Positions 28,187-37,683 of a DNA stretch of 39,172 nucleotides are shown in pieces. The stretch comes from Actinomycetota bacterium (GTDB lineage Bacteria; Actinomycetota; Actinomycetes; Nanopelagicales; Nanopelagicaceae): assembly GCA_009927575.1 (NCBI GenBank), contig RFMS01000171.1, positions 1 to 39,172 on the forward strand, in the 5' to 3' direction. The position numbers and the translations under genes were made by a program. Position 1 is the stretch's first letter. Every line of letters starts with the position of its first letter. The notes below the pieces were generated by a model, which saw only the letters and a program-made list of their open reading frames with translations, ran no database searches and was not told the origin of the DNA.

Positions 28187-28537
28187 GTGAGTACTGATAA
28201 CCAATCCGCTATTGACGTAATTCTCAACTCGTTTACAGACGAGAGAACTCTTATACCTGTTATAGCGCAAGATGCGGTAAATAATCAGGTACTGATGTTG
28301 GCGTGGATGAATCGAGCTGCTTTTCAACAAACGATTGCGACGAAACGTGCCACGTACTGGAGCAGAAGTCGGAGTTCACTCTGGGTTAAAGGTGAAACGT
28401 CTGGAAATATTCAAGAATTAGTTTCATTAAGTTTCGATTGTGACGCAGACTCTATTTTGATTCGAGTGACGCAACATGGTCCGGCCTGTCATACCGGTCA
28501 ATTCACATGTTTCCATAACAGCGTGGAACTTCCGTGA
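28187..28537 (+). CDS. hisI: Phosphoribosyl-AMP cyclohydrolase
   Basis: HisI opens the adenine ring of phosphoribosyl-AMP in histidine biosynthesis and is a zinc/magnesium hydrolase. Motifs are VLMLAWMN, TYWSRSRSSLWVKGETSGN, FDCDADSILI (metal ligands) and HGPACHTGQFTCF. GTG 28187 gives 116 aa, normal length, with a GAGAG purine run upstream. An in-frame ATG at 28127 would overlap hisF by 23 bp and add 20 residues. There is no HisE domain. The stop overlaps the next small gene by 4 bp (GTGA). Confidence 0.94.
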   Translation: MSTDNQSAIDVILNSFTDERTLIPVIAQDAVNNQVLMLAWMNRAAFQQTIATKRATYWSRSRSSLWVKGETSGNIQELVSLSFDCDADSILIRVTQHGPACHTGQFTCFHNSVELP

Positions 28538-28695
28538 GTAAGATACTGACTTCAGTACTTCTCATCGTAGGCAGTTTATTTTTGCTTCGGGCGCTTTCAA
28601 TCTCGTCGCGACGTACAAGATTTGAACGGAAACCGCGGAATAGATGGCAAGCGCTCTCAGAGAACGTTGATCCCACACAATCGAACGAGAATTAA
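28534..28695 (+). CDS. Small membrane protein, possible remnant of the Trp-operon-associated membrane protein
   Basis: This is a 53-aa reading frame starting with GTG in a 4-bp overlap with hisI, which favours a real coupled gene. Residues 4-22 form one hydrophobic helix (ILTSVLLIVGSLFLLRALS), followed by a basic segment SSRRTRFERKPRN and a tail WQALSENVDPT. That tail resembles the W-ALD-G-DPT ending of the actinobacterial tryptophan-operon-associated membrane protein family (about 180 aa, several helices), which sits after trpE downstream of hisI in related genomes. If so, this is a one-helix reduced form. The function is unknown, and the family link rests on a short motif and position. Confidence 0.6.
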   Translation: MSKILTSVLLIVGSLFLLRALSISSRRTRFERKPRNRWQALSENVDPTQSNEN

Positions 28696-28727
28696 GTGAG
28701 AAAGAGAATAAAGAGAGATAGACGAGG

Positions 28728-28733
28728 CATAAT
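28728..28733 (+). promoter_or_regulatory. -10 element for leaderless MauE-like gene
   Basis: CATAAT lies exactly 6 nt before the ATG at 28740 with no Shine-Dalgarno sequence, so transcription would start at the start codon. It probably begins a new unit after the his operon. The -35 region is A/G-rich and unclear. Confidence 0.4.
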
Positions 28734-28739
28734 CGCACC

Positions 28740-29201
28740 ATGAGTGATTTTTCAATCAAGGGTTTGCTACCTTGGCTCACACTTATCTCTAGGCTAATTC
28801 TTGGCGGAGTTCTCTTGGCAGCAGGACTTTTGAAAGTTACACATCCCGCGAAATCTGCGATGGCGGTCCGTGCCTATGAAGTACTTCCAGTAACTTTTGC
28901 GAATTTTCTTGGTTACGCGCTCCCTTGGATTGAAGTGGGCATTGCACTTCTTTTAATTCTCGGAGTTGCGGTAAAATCTGCTGCACTATCAGGTGGGTTC
29001 CTGATGTTCCTCTTTATTGTTGCGATTGCTCAAGCCTGGGCCCGCGGATTAACGATTGATTGCGGTTGCTTTGGCGGTGGCGGGCAGGTTGCTAAAGGAG
29101 AGACTAAATATTTGGAAGAGATACTTCGAGATACTGGGCTAGTTTTGTTGGCTCTCTACCTCATGAAGTTTCCGCGTGGAAAATTTTCACTCGATCGCTG
29201 A
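28740..29201 (+). CDS. MauE/DoxX-like membrane protein with CGC motif
   Basis: This is a 153-aa membrane protein with about four hydrophobic helices (roughly 10-30, 50-70, 74-100 and 125-145). The sequence ISRLILGGVLLAAGLLKVTHP at the first helix and the loop motif DCGCFGGGG after TID are typical of the MauE branch of the DoxX-like superfamily. MauE proteins support disulfide formation or thiol redox of exported proteins, and many sit next to a thioredoxin-fold gene. Here a DsbA-like gene follows 91 nt downstream. The two cysteines (near residues 109 and 111) are likely redox-active; this is inferred from the family and neighbour. Confidence 0.8.
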   Translation: MSDFSIKGLLPWLTLISRLILGGVLLAAGLLKVTHPAKSAMAVRAYEVLPVTFANFLGYALPWIEVGIALLLILGVAVKSAALSGGFLMFLFIVAIAQAWARGLTIDCGCFGGGGQVAKGETKYLEEILRDTGLVLLALYLMKFPRGKFSLDR

Positions 29202-29292
29202 TAGATCAATTATCCGAGAGATTGAGTATGCTTCCGATTAGTTCAACGCTACTGAGATAACGAACCCAATCTGAAAGTGGAGTAACAAAGAG

Positions 29293-29982
29293 ATGGCTGC
29301 TAAACCAACCAAGTCGTCAGGTCAGAAAGATAATTTCACGAGAAATCTCGTCATCGGAATGGTTGCGCTCGTCGTCGGAGTTGGTGTTATTTTCAGCGTC
29401 ACTGGAAATCAAACTAAGGTTTCAAGCAAAATCCCAACTATCGCGAGCGAAGCCGAGGGATACGGTTTAGTTTTTAATCCAAGCGCGATGCCGGTAATTG
29501 ATATTTGGGAAGATTTTCAATGTCCAGTGTGCAGAAGTTTTGAGTCGGTCGTCGGTTCCTACTTGTCACAGTTAGTGAAAGAGAATAAAGCGAAAGTGAT
29601 CTATCACCCGCTTTCATTCATTGGACCAGAATCTGTGCGGGCAGCAAATGCAGCGGCATGCGCTGCAGAAGAGTCGAAATTTGATGAATTTCATACCTTG
29701 CTCTACAAAACTCAATCCACTACTGAAAATTCCGGTTTGTGGAGTAATGACAATCTTGTAGGACTTGGCGCAACCGTCGGATTGACTTCAGATTCATTTA
29801 AGAAGTGTGTTAATGATGGCGGCTTCTTGGGTTGGGTAAATAACATCGCCGCAGATGGTGCAAAGAAGAATGTGAACTCAACACCTACTGTATTTGTGAA
29901 CGGCAAAGAGATTGATCGAAATACCCAATACATGGATCTCAATGGCTTTACTGCCGCGTTGGTAGCAGCTGGCCTCAAGTAA
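29293..29982 (+). CDS. Membrane-anchored DsbA-like thioredoxin-fold protein
   Basis: This 229-aa protein has a short basic cytoplasmic tail, one transmembrane helix (about residues 19-37) and an extracytoplasmic DsbA/thioredoxin fold. The redox motif is CPVC in WEDFQCPVCRSFE (near residue 77), and the cis-Pro loop appears as NSTPTVFVNGK. Two more cysteines lie in the helical insertion (NAAACAAEE and FKKCVNDGG). Such proteins oxidise or isomerise thiols in exported proteins in Actinobacteria. The MauE-like gene upstream is a plausible redox partner. GGAG at 29279-29282 lies 10 nt before the ATG. lgt begins 2 nt after the stop. Confidence 0.88.
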   Translation: MAAKPTKSSGQKDNFTRNLVIGMVALVVGVGVIFSVTGNQTKVSSKIPTIASEAEGYGLVFNPSAMPVIDIWEDFQCPVCRSFESVVGSYLSQLVKENKAKVIYHPLSFIGPESVRAANAAACAAEESKFDEFHTLLYKTQSTTENSGLWSNDNLVGLGATVGLTSDSFKKCVNDGGFLGWVNNIAADGAKKNVNSTPTVFVNGKEIDRNTQYMDLNGFTAALVAAGLK

Positions 29983-29983
29983 C

Positions 29984-30796
29984 GTGTTGCGCGTTGCCTT
30001 TCTTCCCTCGCCAACTCGTTCAGTTATTTCGGTCGGTCCTCTCACAATCCACTTCTACGCGCTTGCAATAATTATTGGTGTAGCGGTCGCTATCTATGTC
30101 GGAAATAAGAGATTTGTTGCGATGGGTGGTGCGCCAGGAGTTGTCTCCGATGTCGCGTTGTTTGCCGTACCAGCTGGAGTTATCGGTGGGCGCATGTATC
30201 ACGTCATCACCACACCAGAGCTATATTTTGGAAAGAGTGGCCATTTGGTAGAAATTTTCTTTATGTGGAAAGGTGGATTGGGAATTTGGGGCGCGATATC
30301 ACTTGGATATCTCGGCGCTTATATTGGTTGGCGTAAAAGCGGTAAGGAAAGTTCACTCTCATTTCTTCATCTTGTCGATGCGCTTGCACCAGGAATAGTT
30401 CTTGCGCAAGCGATAGGTCGATGGGGGAATTGGTTTAATCGAGAGTTGTTTGGCCGCCCGACTGAACTTCCGTGGGGCTTAAAAATTCCACTCATAGATC
30501 GCCCTTCGGGATTTCTCAATTTTGAGACTTTTCATCCAACTTTTCTCTATGAGTCGCTTTGGTGTGTTGGAGTAGCGATTGTGCTTTTCTCCATGAGTTC
30601 GCTCGCTCTTAAACCTGGGAGCATCTTTATCGCATATGTCAGCCTTTACACATTGGGTCGAATCTGGATTGAAGCATTGCGAATTGACGATGCACATCAC
30701 ATTCTTGGTCTGCGATTCAACGTATGGATTGCGATTGTGATTTTTCTCTGGTCTACATCGCTTTTATTTCGTCGATTACAGAATAGAACCCGCTAA
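29984..30796 (+). CDS. lgt: Prolipoprotein diacylglyceryl transferase
   Basis: Lgt transfers diacylglycerol from phosphatidylglycerol to the lipobox cysteine of prolipoproteins, the first step of lipoprotein maturation. It is 270 aa and polytopic, about seven helices. The signature GRWGNWFNRELFG is intact, with PAGVIGGRMYHV, MWKGGLGIWGA and the C-terminal GRIWIEALRIDD. The GTG start at 29984 follows the DsbA-like stop by 1 nt. lgt downstream of hisI is conserved in Actinobacteria, although the trp genes normally between them are absent here. Confidence 0.95.
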   Translation: MLRVAFLPSPTRSVISVGPLTIHFYALAIIIGVAVAIYVGNKRFVAMGGAPGVVSDVALFAVPAGVIGGRMYHVITTPELYFGKSGHLVEIFFMWKGGLGIWGAISLGYLGAYIGWRKSGKESSLSFLHLVDALAPGIVLAQAIGRWGNWFNRELFGRPTELPWGLKIPLIDRPSGFLNFETFHPTFLYESLWCVGVAIVLFSMSSLALKPGSIFIAYVSLYTLGRIWIEALRIDDAHHILGLRFNVWIAIVIFLWSTSLLFRRLQNRTR

Positions 30797-30799
30797 GAT
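30794..30799 (+). promoter_or_regulatory. -10 element for leaderless VIT1-like gene
   Basis: TAAGAT includes the lgt stop codon and ends exactly 6 nt before the ATG of the next gene. No Shine-Dalgarno sequence is present. Same layout as the sepF, hisB, hisD and MauE-like starts. Confidence 0.4.
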
Positions 30800-30805
30800 T
30801 TCGCT

Positions 30806-31513
30806 ATGCCGCTAACAGATGTCCATGCCCGTAATGAACATCATCTCGTTCATCGATCAGGTTGGCTACGCGCCGCAGTTCTCGGTGCAAATGATGGGTT
30901 AGTTTCGACCGCAAGTTTGATGATTGGCGTTGCAAGTGCGCGCGCAGATAATTTCATTATCACCGCAGGGTTGGCAGGAATTGCAGCAGGAGCGCTCTCC
31001 ATGGCAGTGGGCGAATATGTTTCTGTAAGTTCTCAAAATGACATTGAAGATGCCGATCGTCGGTTAGAAGAAGAACACCTTCGCATTGACCCAGAAGGTG
31101 AGTTAGAGGAACTCGCGCATATTTACCAAAATCGTGGTTTGCCTAAGGAATTGGCGATGCAAGTTGCCATTGAAATGCATAAAGGTGATGCGCTTGAAGC
31201 ACATCTTCGTGATGAACTGGGACAGTTTGAACATACAAAAGCTCGACCAGTGCAAGCCGCGATTGCATCGGCGCTTTCATTTACTGCTGGCGGATTTGTG
31301 CCATTTATTGGCGCACTCGCACCTACGCTTGGCGCGAAGGCTCTCAGTATTGTGGCGATTACTTTGGTCGGTTTATTGATCTCTGGAATTGTGAGCGCTC
31401 GAACTGCTGGCGCACCTCTTGGTAAAACCACGCTTCGAGTATTTCTTGGCGGGTCAATAGGAATGGCGATTACTGCTGGAATTGGCCAACTCGTTCACTT
31501 ATCGGGGCTTTAA
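30806..31513 (+). CDS. VIT1/CCC1-family iron/manganese transporter
   Basis: This 235-aa protein has N-terminal HRSGWLRAAVLGANDGLVSTASLMIGVA, then a helix with SMAVGEYVSVSSQND, a cytoplasmic acidic domain (about 70-140) with EDADRRLEEEH and IEMHKGDALEAHLRDELG, and three further helices ending near the C terminus. GANDGLVS and the MAVGEYVS motif are hallmarks of the VIT1/CCC1 family, which moves Fe2+ or Mn2+ across membranes, with the acidic domain binding metal. Direction and substrate cannot be decided from sequence. It is inserted between lgt and gltB and appears to have its own leaderless promoter. Confidence 0.9.
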   Translation: MPLTDVHARNEHHLVHRSGWLRAAVLGANDGLVSTASLMIGVASARADNFIITAGLAGIAAGALSMAVGEYVSVSSQNDIEDADRRLEEEHLRIDPEGELEELAHIYQNRGLPKELAMQVAIEMHKGDALEAHLRDELGQFEHTKARPVQAAIASALSFTAGGFVPFIGALAPTLGAKALSIVAITLVGLLISGIVSARTAGAPLGKTTLRVFLGGSIGMAITAGIGQLVHLSGL

Positions 31514-31670
31514 AAACTCTCCAACTCAGCGGAATCATCCAAGCCACCTTCAACCACGGAGTCTTTAGCCACTGTGAGTTTAGATAGTGGGTTGATACAG
31601 TACGGGTCTCGATTTTGGGCCACTGGTGTCCCACCCGCAATCTCGCATGAGAACCTCTCGGAGGCTTTTG
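31514..31670 (+). promoter_or_regulatory. gltB leader with possible promoter and stacked hairpins
   Basis: This is a 157-nt gap. TACAGT (31596-31601) fits a -10 element and would give a leader of roughly 63 nt. Inside it, TGGG (31616-31619) pairs with CCCA (31630-31633); TCTC (31641-31644) pairs with GAGA (31649-31652); GAGA can alternatively pair with TCTC (31656-31659); and CCTC (31654-31657) pairs with GAGG (31661-31664), part of the Shine-Dalgarno GGAGG. The last two are mutually exclusive, so the Shine-Dalgarno could be switched. No ligand can be named. The stems are short and the regulatory role is speculative. Confidence 0.35.
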
Positions 31671-34600
31671 GTGGCACCGTTATTTTCTGCTCTTCCGCAG
31701 GCGCACGGTTTATATAACCCTGCCCACGAGCATGACGCATGCGGAGTTGCAATGGTTGCTACTCTCAATAAAAAAGCAACGCATGAGATTGTTCAACAAG
31801 GGCTCATTGCGTTACGAAACCTCGAACATCGTGGCGCTTCGGGTGCGGAAGTAAATAGTGGCGACGGTGCGGGAATTCTTATTCGAATTCCAGATCAGTT
31901 CTATCGCGACGTTGTTTCGTTTGAATTAGGCGATCCAGGAAGTTACGCAACCGGTATCGCATTCACAACTGAGAAACTGATGGCGAGCGAGAGCGCCGAG
32001 ATGAAGCGACTCAACGAGATTGCTCGCGAAGAGAAAGTAAAGATTCTTGGTTGGCGAGAGTTGCCAATTAATTCAACTTCGCTCGGAAAGACCGCGCTTT
32101 CTGTGATGCCGAATTTTCATCAGATATTTATTTCGGCTGAGAGCGGTGCACGTGGAATTGAACTGGAGCGCATCGCATTCTGTTTCCGTAAACGAGTAGA
32201 GCATGAACTATCGATCTATTTCCCATCTCTCTCATCACGAACGATTGTCTATAAAGGTATGTTGACAACAGGACAACTAGAAGAGTTCTTTCCGGATTTA
32301 TCTGATCAACGAGTTGTTTCACCTTTGGCCTTAGTTCATTCCCGCTTCTCAACAAATACTTTTCCTTCGTGGCCACTGGCTCACCCATATCGTTACATCG
32401 CGCATAACGGAGAAATTAATACTGTTAAAGGTAATCGCAATTGGATGCGTGCGCGCGAAACGCTTCTTGAAAGCTCGGTGATTCCAGGAGATATCAAGCG
32501 ACTCTTCCCAATTATCGATACGCAAGGAAGCGATTCAGCTTCATTTGATGAAGTGTTAGAGCTGCTGTATTTAGCGGGTCGATCCTTGCCACATGCGGTT
32601 TTGATGATGATTCCAGAAGCGTGGGAGAACCACACTTCGATGTCAGAAGATCGTCGAAATTTCTACGCGTTCCATGCATCGCTCATGGAGCCATGGGATG
32701 GCCCTGCCTGCGTAACTTTTACTGATGGAAATCAGATCGGTGCGGTGCTTGATCGCAACGGGTTACGACCATCGCGTTATTGGGTAACGAAAGATGGAAT
32801 GGTAGTTCTTGCGAGTGAAGTTGGCGTTCTCGATATCCCACAATCGAATATTGCTCGCAAAGGGCGGTTACAACCTGGTCGAATGTTTTTAGTTGATATC
32901 GAAGCAGGGCGAATTATCGAAGATGATGAAATTAAAGACGGTTTAGCGCACTCTGCACCATATGGGGATTGGCTCCATGCTGGATTAGTAAAACTTGAAG
33001 ATTTACCATCGCGCGAACACATTATTTATCCGCATTCATCAGTCGTGCGTCGCCAACGAGCTTTTGGTTATACCGAAGAAGAACTTCGAGTACTTATTAC
33101 TCCGATGGCAAAAACTGGCGGAGAACCGCTCGGCTCCATGGGAACGGATACTCCGATTGCTGCGCTTTCAGAGAAACCACGGTTGCTCTTTGATTATTTC
33201 TCGCAACTCTTTGCACAAGTAACCAATCCGCCGCTTGATGCTATTCGTGAAGAATTAGTGACATCGCTCGGTGGTTCAATCGGACCAGAACATAATTTGT
33301 TAGATCCCGGTCCAGCTTCTTGCCGTCAGATTTCACTCCCGTTCCCAGTCATTGATAATGATGAATTGGCAAAAATCATCCACGTTAACGCGGATGGAGA
33401 TCATCCTGGATTTGCAGCTCATGTAGTAAAAGGTCTATTTCCGATTGCTGGAGGCGGTGCTTCACTACGCGATCGAATTGAAGAGATTCGCCGCGAGGTG
33501 TCGCAAGCAATCAACGAAGGCGCACGACTGATTGTTCTTTCAGACCGCGATGGTGACGCAGAGAATGCACCTATTCCGTCGCTACTTCTGACATCAGCGG
33601 TACACCATCATTTAATACGAGAGAAGACGCGCACCAAAGTTGGCCTTATTGTCGAATCTGGTGATGTACGCGAAGTACACCATGTTGCACTTTTAGTTGG
33701 TTATGGCGCTGCAGCGGTTAATCCATATCTTGCGATGGAGAGCGCGGAAGATTTAGTTCTGCAAGGTGTCATTACTGGAATTGCTCCGGAAAAAGCTGTT
33801 CGCAATCTCATCAAAGCTCTTGGCAAAGGCGTGCTGAAAGTTATGTCGAAGATGGGTATTTCGACAATTGCGTCATATACCGGTGCACAAGTATTTGAAG
33901 CGATTGGTTTATCCAAAGAAGTTGTCGACGAATATTTTGTTGGAACTACTTCACGACTAGGTGGAGTTACGCTCGAGACCATCGCCGAAGAATCTATTCG
34001 CCGACATCATGTTGCTTATCCACCGGGCGGAGAAGTTCCAGGAAGTAAGCGGTTGACAATTGGTGGGGAGTACCAATGGCGCAGAGATGGCGAACCACAT
34101 CTCTTCAATCCAGAAACTGTTTTCACTCTGCAACATTCCACTCGAAATAAGCGTTACGACATCTTCAAGCGATACACCAAGAGCGTGGATGACCAAAGCA
34201 AACGATTAATGACACTTCGTGGTCTCTTCACATTTAATAATTCACTACGCAAGCCCATCGCCATTGATGAGGTAGAGCCAGTTACTGAAATAGTAAAACG
34301 CTTCTCAACCGGAGCAATGTCTTACGGTTCGATTTCCCAAGAGGCCCACGAAACACTTGCAATAGCAATGAACCGATTGGGTGGAAAATCAAATACCGGC
34401 GAAGGCGGGGAAGATCCAGAACGCTTTACTCCAATGGCAAATGGTGATTCGAAACGTTCTGCGATTAAACAAGTAGCAAGCGGACGCTTTGGTGTAACGA
34501 GCGAGTACTTAGTTAATTCCGACGATATTCAAATCAAAATGGCACAAGGTGCAAAGCCTGGTGAAGGTGGCCAGTTACCAGGAAATAAGGTCTATCCGTG

Positions 34601-36209
34601 GATTGCGAAAGTTCGCCACTCCACTCCAGGTGTCGGATTAATTTCACCGCCACCACATCACGATATTTACTCCATCGAAGATTTGGCGCAACTTATTCAT
34701 GATTTGAAGAATTCAAATAAGAACGCCCGTGTGCATGTAAAACTTGTTGCAGAAGTTGGTGTGGGCACTGTCGCTGCAGGTGTGAGCAAAGCGCATGCGG
34801 ATGTTGTCCTTATCTCTGGACACGATGGCGGAACTGGCGCATCGCCTTTGACATCGCTCAAACACGCTGGTGCGCCGTGGGAGTTAGGTTTAGCCGAGAC
34901 GCAACAAACATTAATTCTCAATGGCCTTCGCGATCGAATTGTTGTTCAAACTGATGGCCAGATGAAAACTGGTCGTGATGTTGTTATTGCGGCGCTACTT
35001 GGTGCAGAAGAATTCGGCTTTGCTACTGCGCCGCTTGTTGTTTCAGGTTGCGTAATGATGCGCGTCTGTCACCTTGATACCTGCCCAGTAGGTGTTGCTA
35101 CTCAAAATCCAGATCTACGTGCGCGTTTTACAGGTAAGCCAGAGTTTGTCGAAACTTTCTTCGAATATATCGCGGAAGAAGTGAGAGAAATTCTCGCAAC
35201 TCTAGGTTTCCGTTCCATCGAAGAAGCGATTGGACAAGTGGAGTTGCTCGACACGCAAGCAGCTGTCGATCATTGGAAGGCGAGTGGTCTTGATCTCTCA
35301 CCACTTCTTACCTTCCCTGATGTGCCTGCCGATGCGCCACGTAGAAATACCACTCACCAAGAACATGGCCTTGAAAACGCGCTTGATAATGAATTGATTG
35401 AAAAATCAGCGCCAGCGCTAAAAGATAAGACACCTGTTAAATTTGAAAGCCCAATAGCGAATCGAAATCGAACCGTCGGAACAATGCTTGGTGCTGAAAT
35501 TACTCGCAGATTTGGCGGTGCAGGTTTACCGCAGAACACGATCGATATCACTTTCCGTGGCTCGGCTGGTCAATCGCTCGGTGCATTTATTCCGCGTGGG
35601 CTCACGCTTCGACTCATTGGTGACACCAATGACTATTTAGGAAAAGGTTTATCTGGTGGACGATTAATTGTTCGCCCTGATGAGAGTGCAACGTTTGCAT
35701 CTCACGAAAATGTGATTGCGGGCAACGTCATTGGATATGGTGCAACGTTAGGTGAGATTTTCATCAGCGGAGTAGTTGGTGAGAGATTCTGCGTACGAAA
35801 TTCTGGCGCGACCGCTGTTGTTGAAGGCGTGGGCGACCACGGATGTGAATATATGACCGGTGGAACTGTTGTCATACTTGGAAAAACTGGTCGCAATCTT
35901 GCAGCAGGTATGTCTGGCGGAATTGCATATGTACTCGACCTCGATTCGCGGAACGTTAATGGCGAAATGGTCGATGTCCTCAAAGTTCCACTTGATCGGG
36001 CAGATGAACTTCACACAATTGTGAGCGCATTCGCTCGTGAAACGTCGTCAGCAATTGCAACCGAATTGCTCAAGAATTGGTCCGACTCACTCACGCGATT
36101 CTCGATGGTGATGCCACGCGATTATGCGCGAGTGTTGGCAGCGATAGCTCGCGCTGAACGCGAAGGACTTCCCGTAGAGAAACTCGTCATGGAGGTGTCA
36201 CATGGCTGA
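31671..36209 (+). CDS. gltB: Glutamate synthase large (alpha) subunit
   Basis: GltB with GltD makes two glutamates from glutamine, 2-oxoglutarate and NADPH. It has an N-terminal glutaminase domain whose nucleophile cysteine in [11 protein letters not shown] (residue 24 from GTG 31671) becomes the N terminus after propeptide removal, then a central domain, an FMN-binding synthase domain ([20 protein letters not shown]), the 3Fe-4S cysteines in [15 protein letters not shown] (near residue 1127) and a C-terminal beta-helix ([13 protein letters not shown]). GTG 31671 is chosen because GGAGG lies 6 nt upstream and the protein then begins [15 protein letters not shown]; in-frame GTG 31626 and ATG 31647 are alternatives. 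Length is 1512 aa. It overlaps gltD by 8 bp. Confidence 0.95.
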   Translation: MAPLFSALPQAHGLYNPAHEHDACGVAMVATLNKKATHEIVQQGLIALRNLEHRGASGAEVNSGDGAGILIRIPDQFYRDVVSFELGDPGSYATGIAFTTEKLMASESAEMKRLNEIAREEKVKILGWRELPINSTSLGKTALSVMPNFHQIFISAESGARGIELERIAFCFRKRVEHELSIYFPSLSSRTIVYKGMLTTGQLEEFFPDLSDQRVVSPLALVHSRFSTNTFPSWPLAHPYRYIAHNGEINTVKGNRNWMRARETLLESSVIPGDIKRLFPIIDTQGSDSASFDEVLELLYLAGRSLPHAVLMMIPEAWENHTSMSEDRRNFYAFHASLMEPWDGPACVTFTDGNQIGAVLDRNGLRPSRYWVTKDGMVVLASEVGVLDIPQSNIARKGRLQPGRMFLVDIEAGRIIEDDEIKDGLAHSAPYGDWLHAGLVKLEDLPSREHIIYPHSSVVRRQRAFGYTEEELRVLITPMAKTGGEPLGSMGTDTPIAALSEKPRLLFDYFSQLFAQVTNPPLDAIREELVTSLGGSIGPEHNLLDPGPASCRQISLPFPVIDNDELAKIIHVNADGDHPGFAAHVVKGLFPIAGGGASLRDRIEEIRREVSQAINEGARLIVLSDRDGDAENAPIPSLLLTSAVHHHLIREKTRTKVGLIVESGDVREVHHVALLVGYGAAAVNPYLAMESAEDLVLQGVITGIAPEKAVRNLIKALGKGVLKVMSKMGISTIASYTGAQVFEAIGLSKEVVDEYFVGTTSRLGGVTLETIAEESIRRHHVAYPPGGEVPGSKRLTIGGEYQWRRDGEPHLFNPETVFTLQHSTRNKRYDIFKRYTKSVDDQSKRLMTLRGLFTFNNSLRKPIAIDEVEPVTEIVKRFSTGAMSYGSISQEAHETLAIAMNRLGGKSNTGEGGEDPERFTPMANGDSKRSAIKQVASGRFGVTSEYLVNSDDIQIKMAQGAKPGEGGQLPGNKVYPWIAKVRHSTPGVGLISPPPHHDIYSIEDLAQLIHDLKNSNKNARVHVKLVAEVGVGTVAAGVSKAHADVVLISGHDGGTGASPLTSLKHAGAPWELGLAETQQTLILNGLRDRIVVQTDGQMKTGRDVVIAALLGAEEFGFATAPLVVSGCVMMRVCHLDTCPVGVATQNPDLRARFTGKPEFVETFFEYIAEEVREILATLGFRSIEEAIGQVELLDTQAAVDHWKASGLDLSPLLTFPDVPADAPRRNTTHQEHGLENALDNELIEKSAPALKDKTPVKFESPIANRNRTVGTMLGAEITRRFGGAGLPQNTIDITFRGSAGQSLGAFIPRGLTLRLIGDTNDYLGKGLSGGRLIVRPDESATFASHENVIAGNVIGYGATLGEIFISGVVGERFCVRNSGATAVVEGVGDHGCEYMTGGTVVILGKTGRNLAAGMSGGIAYVLDLDSRNVNGEMVDVLKVPLDRADELHTIVSAFARETSSAIATELLKNWSDSLTRFSMVMPRDYARVLAAIARAEREGLPVEKLVMEVSHG

Positions 36210-37656
36210 TCCCAAAGGTTTTCTCAAAACTGGTCGGGAAACTCCAAAACGTCGACCAGTGGATGTGCGCATTAAAGATTGGCGAGAAGTTTACGAAGAA
36301 CAGAGCTTTGAAGGATTACAAAAGCAAGCGGGCCGTTGCATGGATTGTGGCATCCCGTTCTGTCATCAAGGATGCCCACTCGGCAACCTCATCCCTGAAT
36401 GGAATGACCTGATCTGGCGTAATGAAAAATCAGATGCCATTGATCGATTGCATGCGACGAACAATTTTCCAGAATTCACTGGGCGGCTTTGCCCAGCGCC
36501 ATGTGAAACATCGTGTGTATTAGGGATTAACCAAGATCCAGTCACTATTAAACAAGTAGAGCTACGAACTATTGAAGATGCATTTAATGCCGGGTTAGTA
36601 AAGCCATTAGCGCCAGATCGACTTAGTGGAAAAACTGTTGCAGTAATTGGTTCTGGACCAGCAGGTCTTGCCGTTGCTCAGCAACTTACACGTGCTGGAC
36701 ATACTGTTGTTGTCTATGAGCGAGCAGAGAAAGTTGGCGGCTTACTTCGATACGGAATTCCGGAATTTAAGATGGAGAAATCAATTCTGGATCGACGTAT
36801 TGCTCAGATGGTCAGAGAAGGCACTCGATTCCGCACCGGAATCAATGTCGGCGTTGATGTTACGGCGGCAACACTTAAAACTAAATATGACGCGGTTGTT
36901 TTAGCAGTTGGAGCAACTCAAAGAAGAGAATTGAGTATCCCAGGTCGAGAATTCAAAGGCATCTATCAAGCGATGGAATACCTGCCATGGGGAAATAAAT
37001 ATGCCCTGAATGAGATTTCGCAATCACCAATTGATGCAAAAGATAAGCATGTGGTCATCTTGGGTGGTGGCGATACGGGTGCAGATTGTTTAGGCACCGC
37101 TGTTCGACAAGGCGCGAAGTCAATTACTCAGATTGAAATTATGCCGCGCCCTACCGAAGAGCGACCAAGTACCCAACCTTGGCCAACATACCCAATGATT
37201 TATCGAGTAAGTAGCGCGCACGAAGAAGCGGGCGACCGGCTCTACTCAATCTCAACCGAGAGTTTTATTGGGAATAACGAGGGGCAATTGACTGCGCTTC
37301 GTATCGTTGAAACTAAATTTGTTGATGGGAAATTTGAAAAAGTTCCGGGCACAGATCGAGAGATACCGGCAGATTTAGTATTTCTTGCGATGGGCTTTAC
37401 TGGACCTGAACAGAATGAACTCATCTCAACGCTCAATGTTGACATTGATCAACGCGGAAATATTGTGCGCGATGAAAATTTTGCTACCAGCAAAGAAGGA
37501 GTCTTTGTTTGTGGCGATGCCGGACGAGGACAATCCTTAATCGTGTGGGCTATTGCTGAAGGACGGAGCGCTGCCGCAGCGGTGGATAAATATCTTGTAG
37601 GGGCAACTCAACTTCCTGCGCCTATTGAACCAACTGCTCGACCATTAACTGTGTAA
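36202..37656 (+). CDS. gltD: Glutamate synthase small (beta) subunit
   Basis: GltD oxidises NADPH through FAD and passes electrons via 4Fe-4S clusters to GltB. It is 484 aa. The N-terminal cluster cysteines lie in [17 protein letters not shown] and CPAPCETSC; the FAD site is [15 protein letters not shown] (near residue 149) and the NADPH site [13 protein letters not shown] (near 290), with the second FAD segment [19 protein letters not shown] near the end. ATG 36202 overlaps gltB by 8 bp; a GGAGG lies about 7 nt before it inside gltB, indicating coupled translation. Confidence 0.97.
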   Translation: MADPKGFLKTGRETPKRRPVDVRIKDWREVYEEQSFEGLQKQAGRCMDCGIPFCHQGCPLGNLIPEWNDLIWRNEKSDAIDRLHATNNFPEFTGRLCPAPCETSCVLGINQDPVTIKQVELRTIEDAFNAGLVKPLAPDRLSGKTVAVIGSGPAGLAVAQQLTRAGHTVVVYERAEKVGGLLRYGIPEFKMEKSILDRRIAQMVREGTRFRTGINVGVDVTAATLKTKYDAVVLAVGATQRRELSIPGREFKGIYQAMEYLPWGNKYALNEISQSPIDAKDKHVVILGGGDTGADCLGTAVRQGAKSITQIEIMPRPTEERPSTQPWPTYPMIYRVSSAHEEAGDRLYSISTESFIGNNEGQLTALRIVETKFVDGKFEKVPGTDREIPADLVFLAMGFTGPEQNELISTLNVDIDQRGNIVRDENFATSKEGVFVCGDAGRGQSLIVWAIAEGRSAAAAVDKYLVGATQLPAPIEPTARPLTV

Positions 37657-37670
37657 GCAGATTCAACCAA

Positions 37671-37676
37671 TAGAAT
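37671..37676 (+). promoter_or_regulatory. -10 element for leaderless pyk
   Basis: TAGAAT lies 7 nt before the pyk ATG in the 27-nt gap after gltD. No Shine-Dalgarno sequence is present, so a leaderless pyk transcript is likely. The -35 region is unclear. Confidence 0.45.
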
Positions 37677-37683
37677 AGAACCT

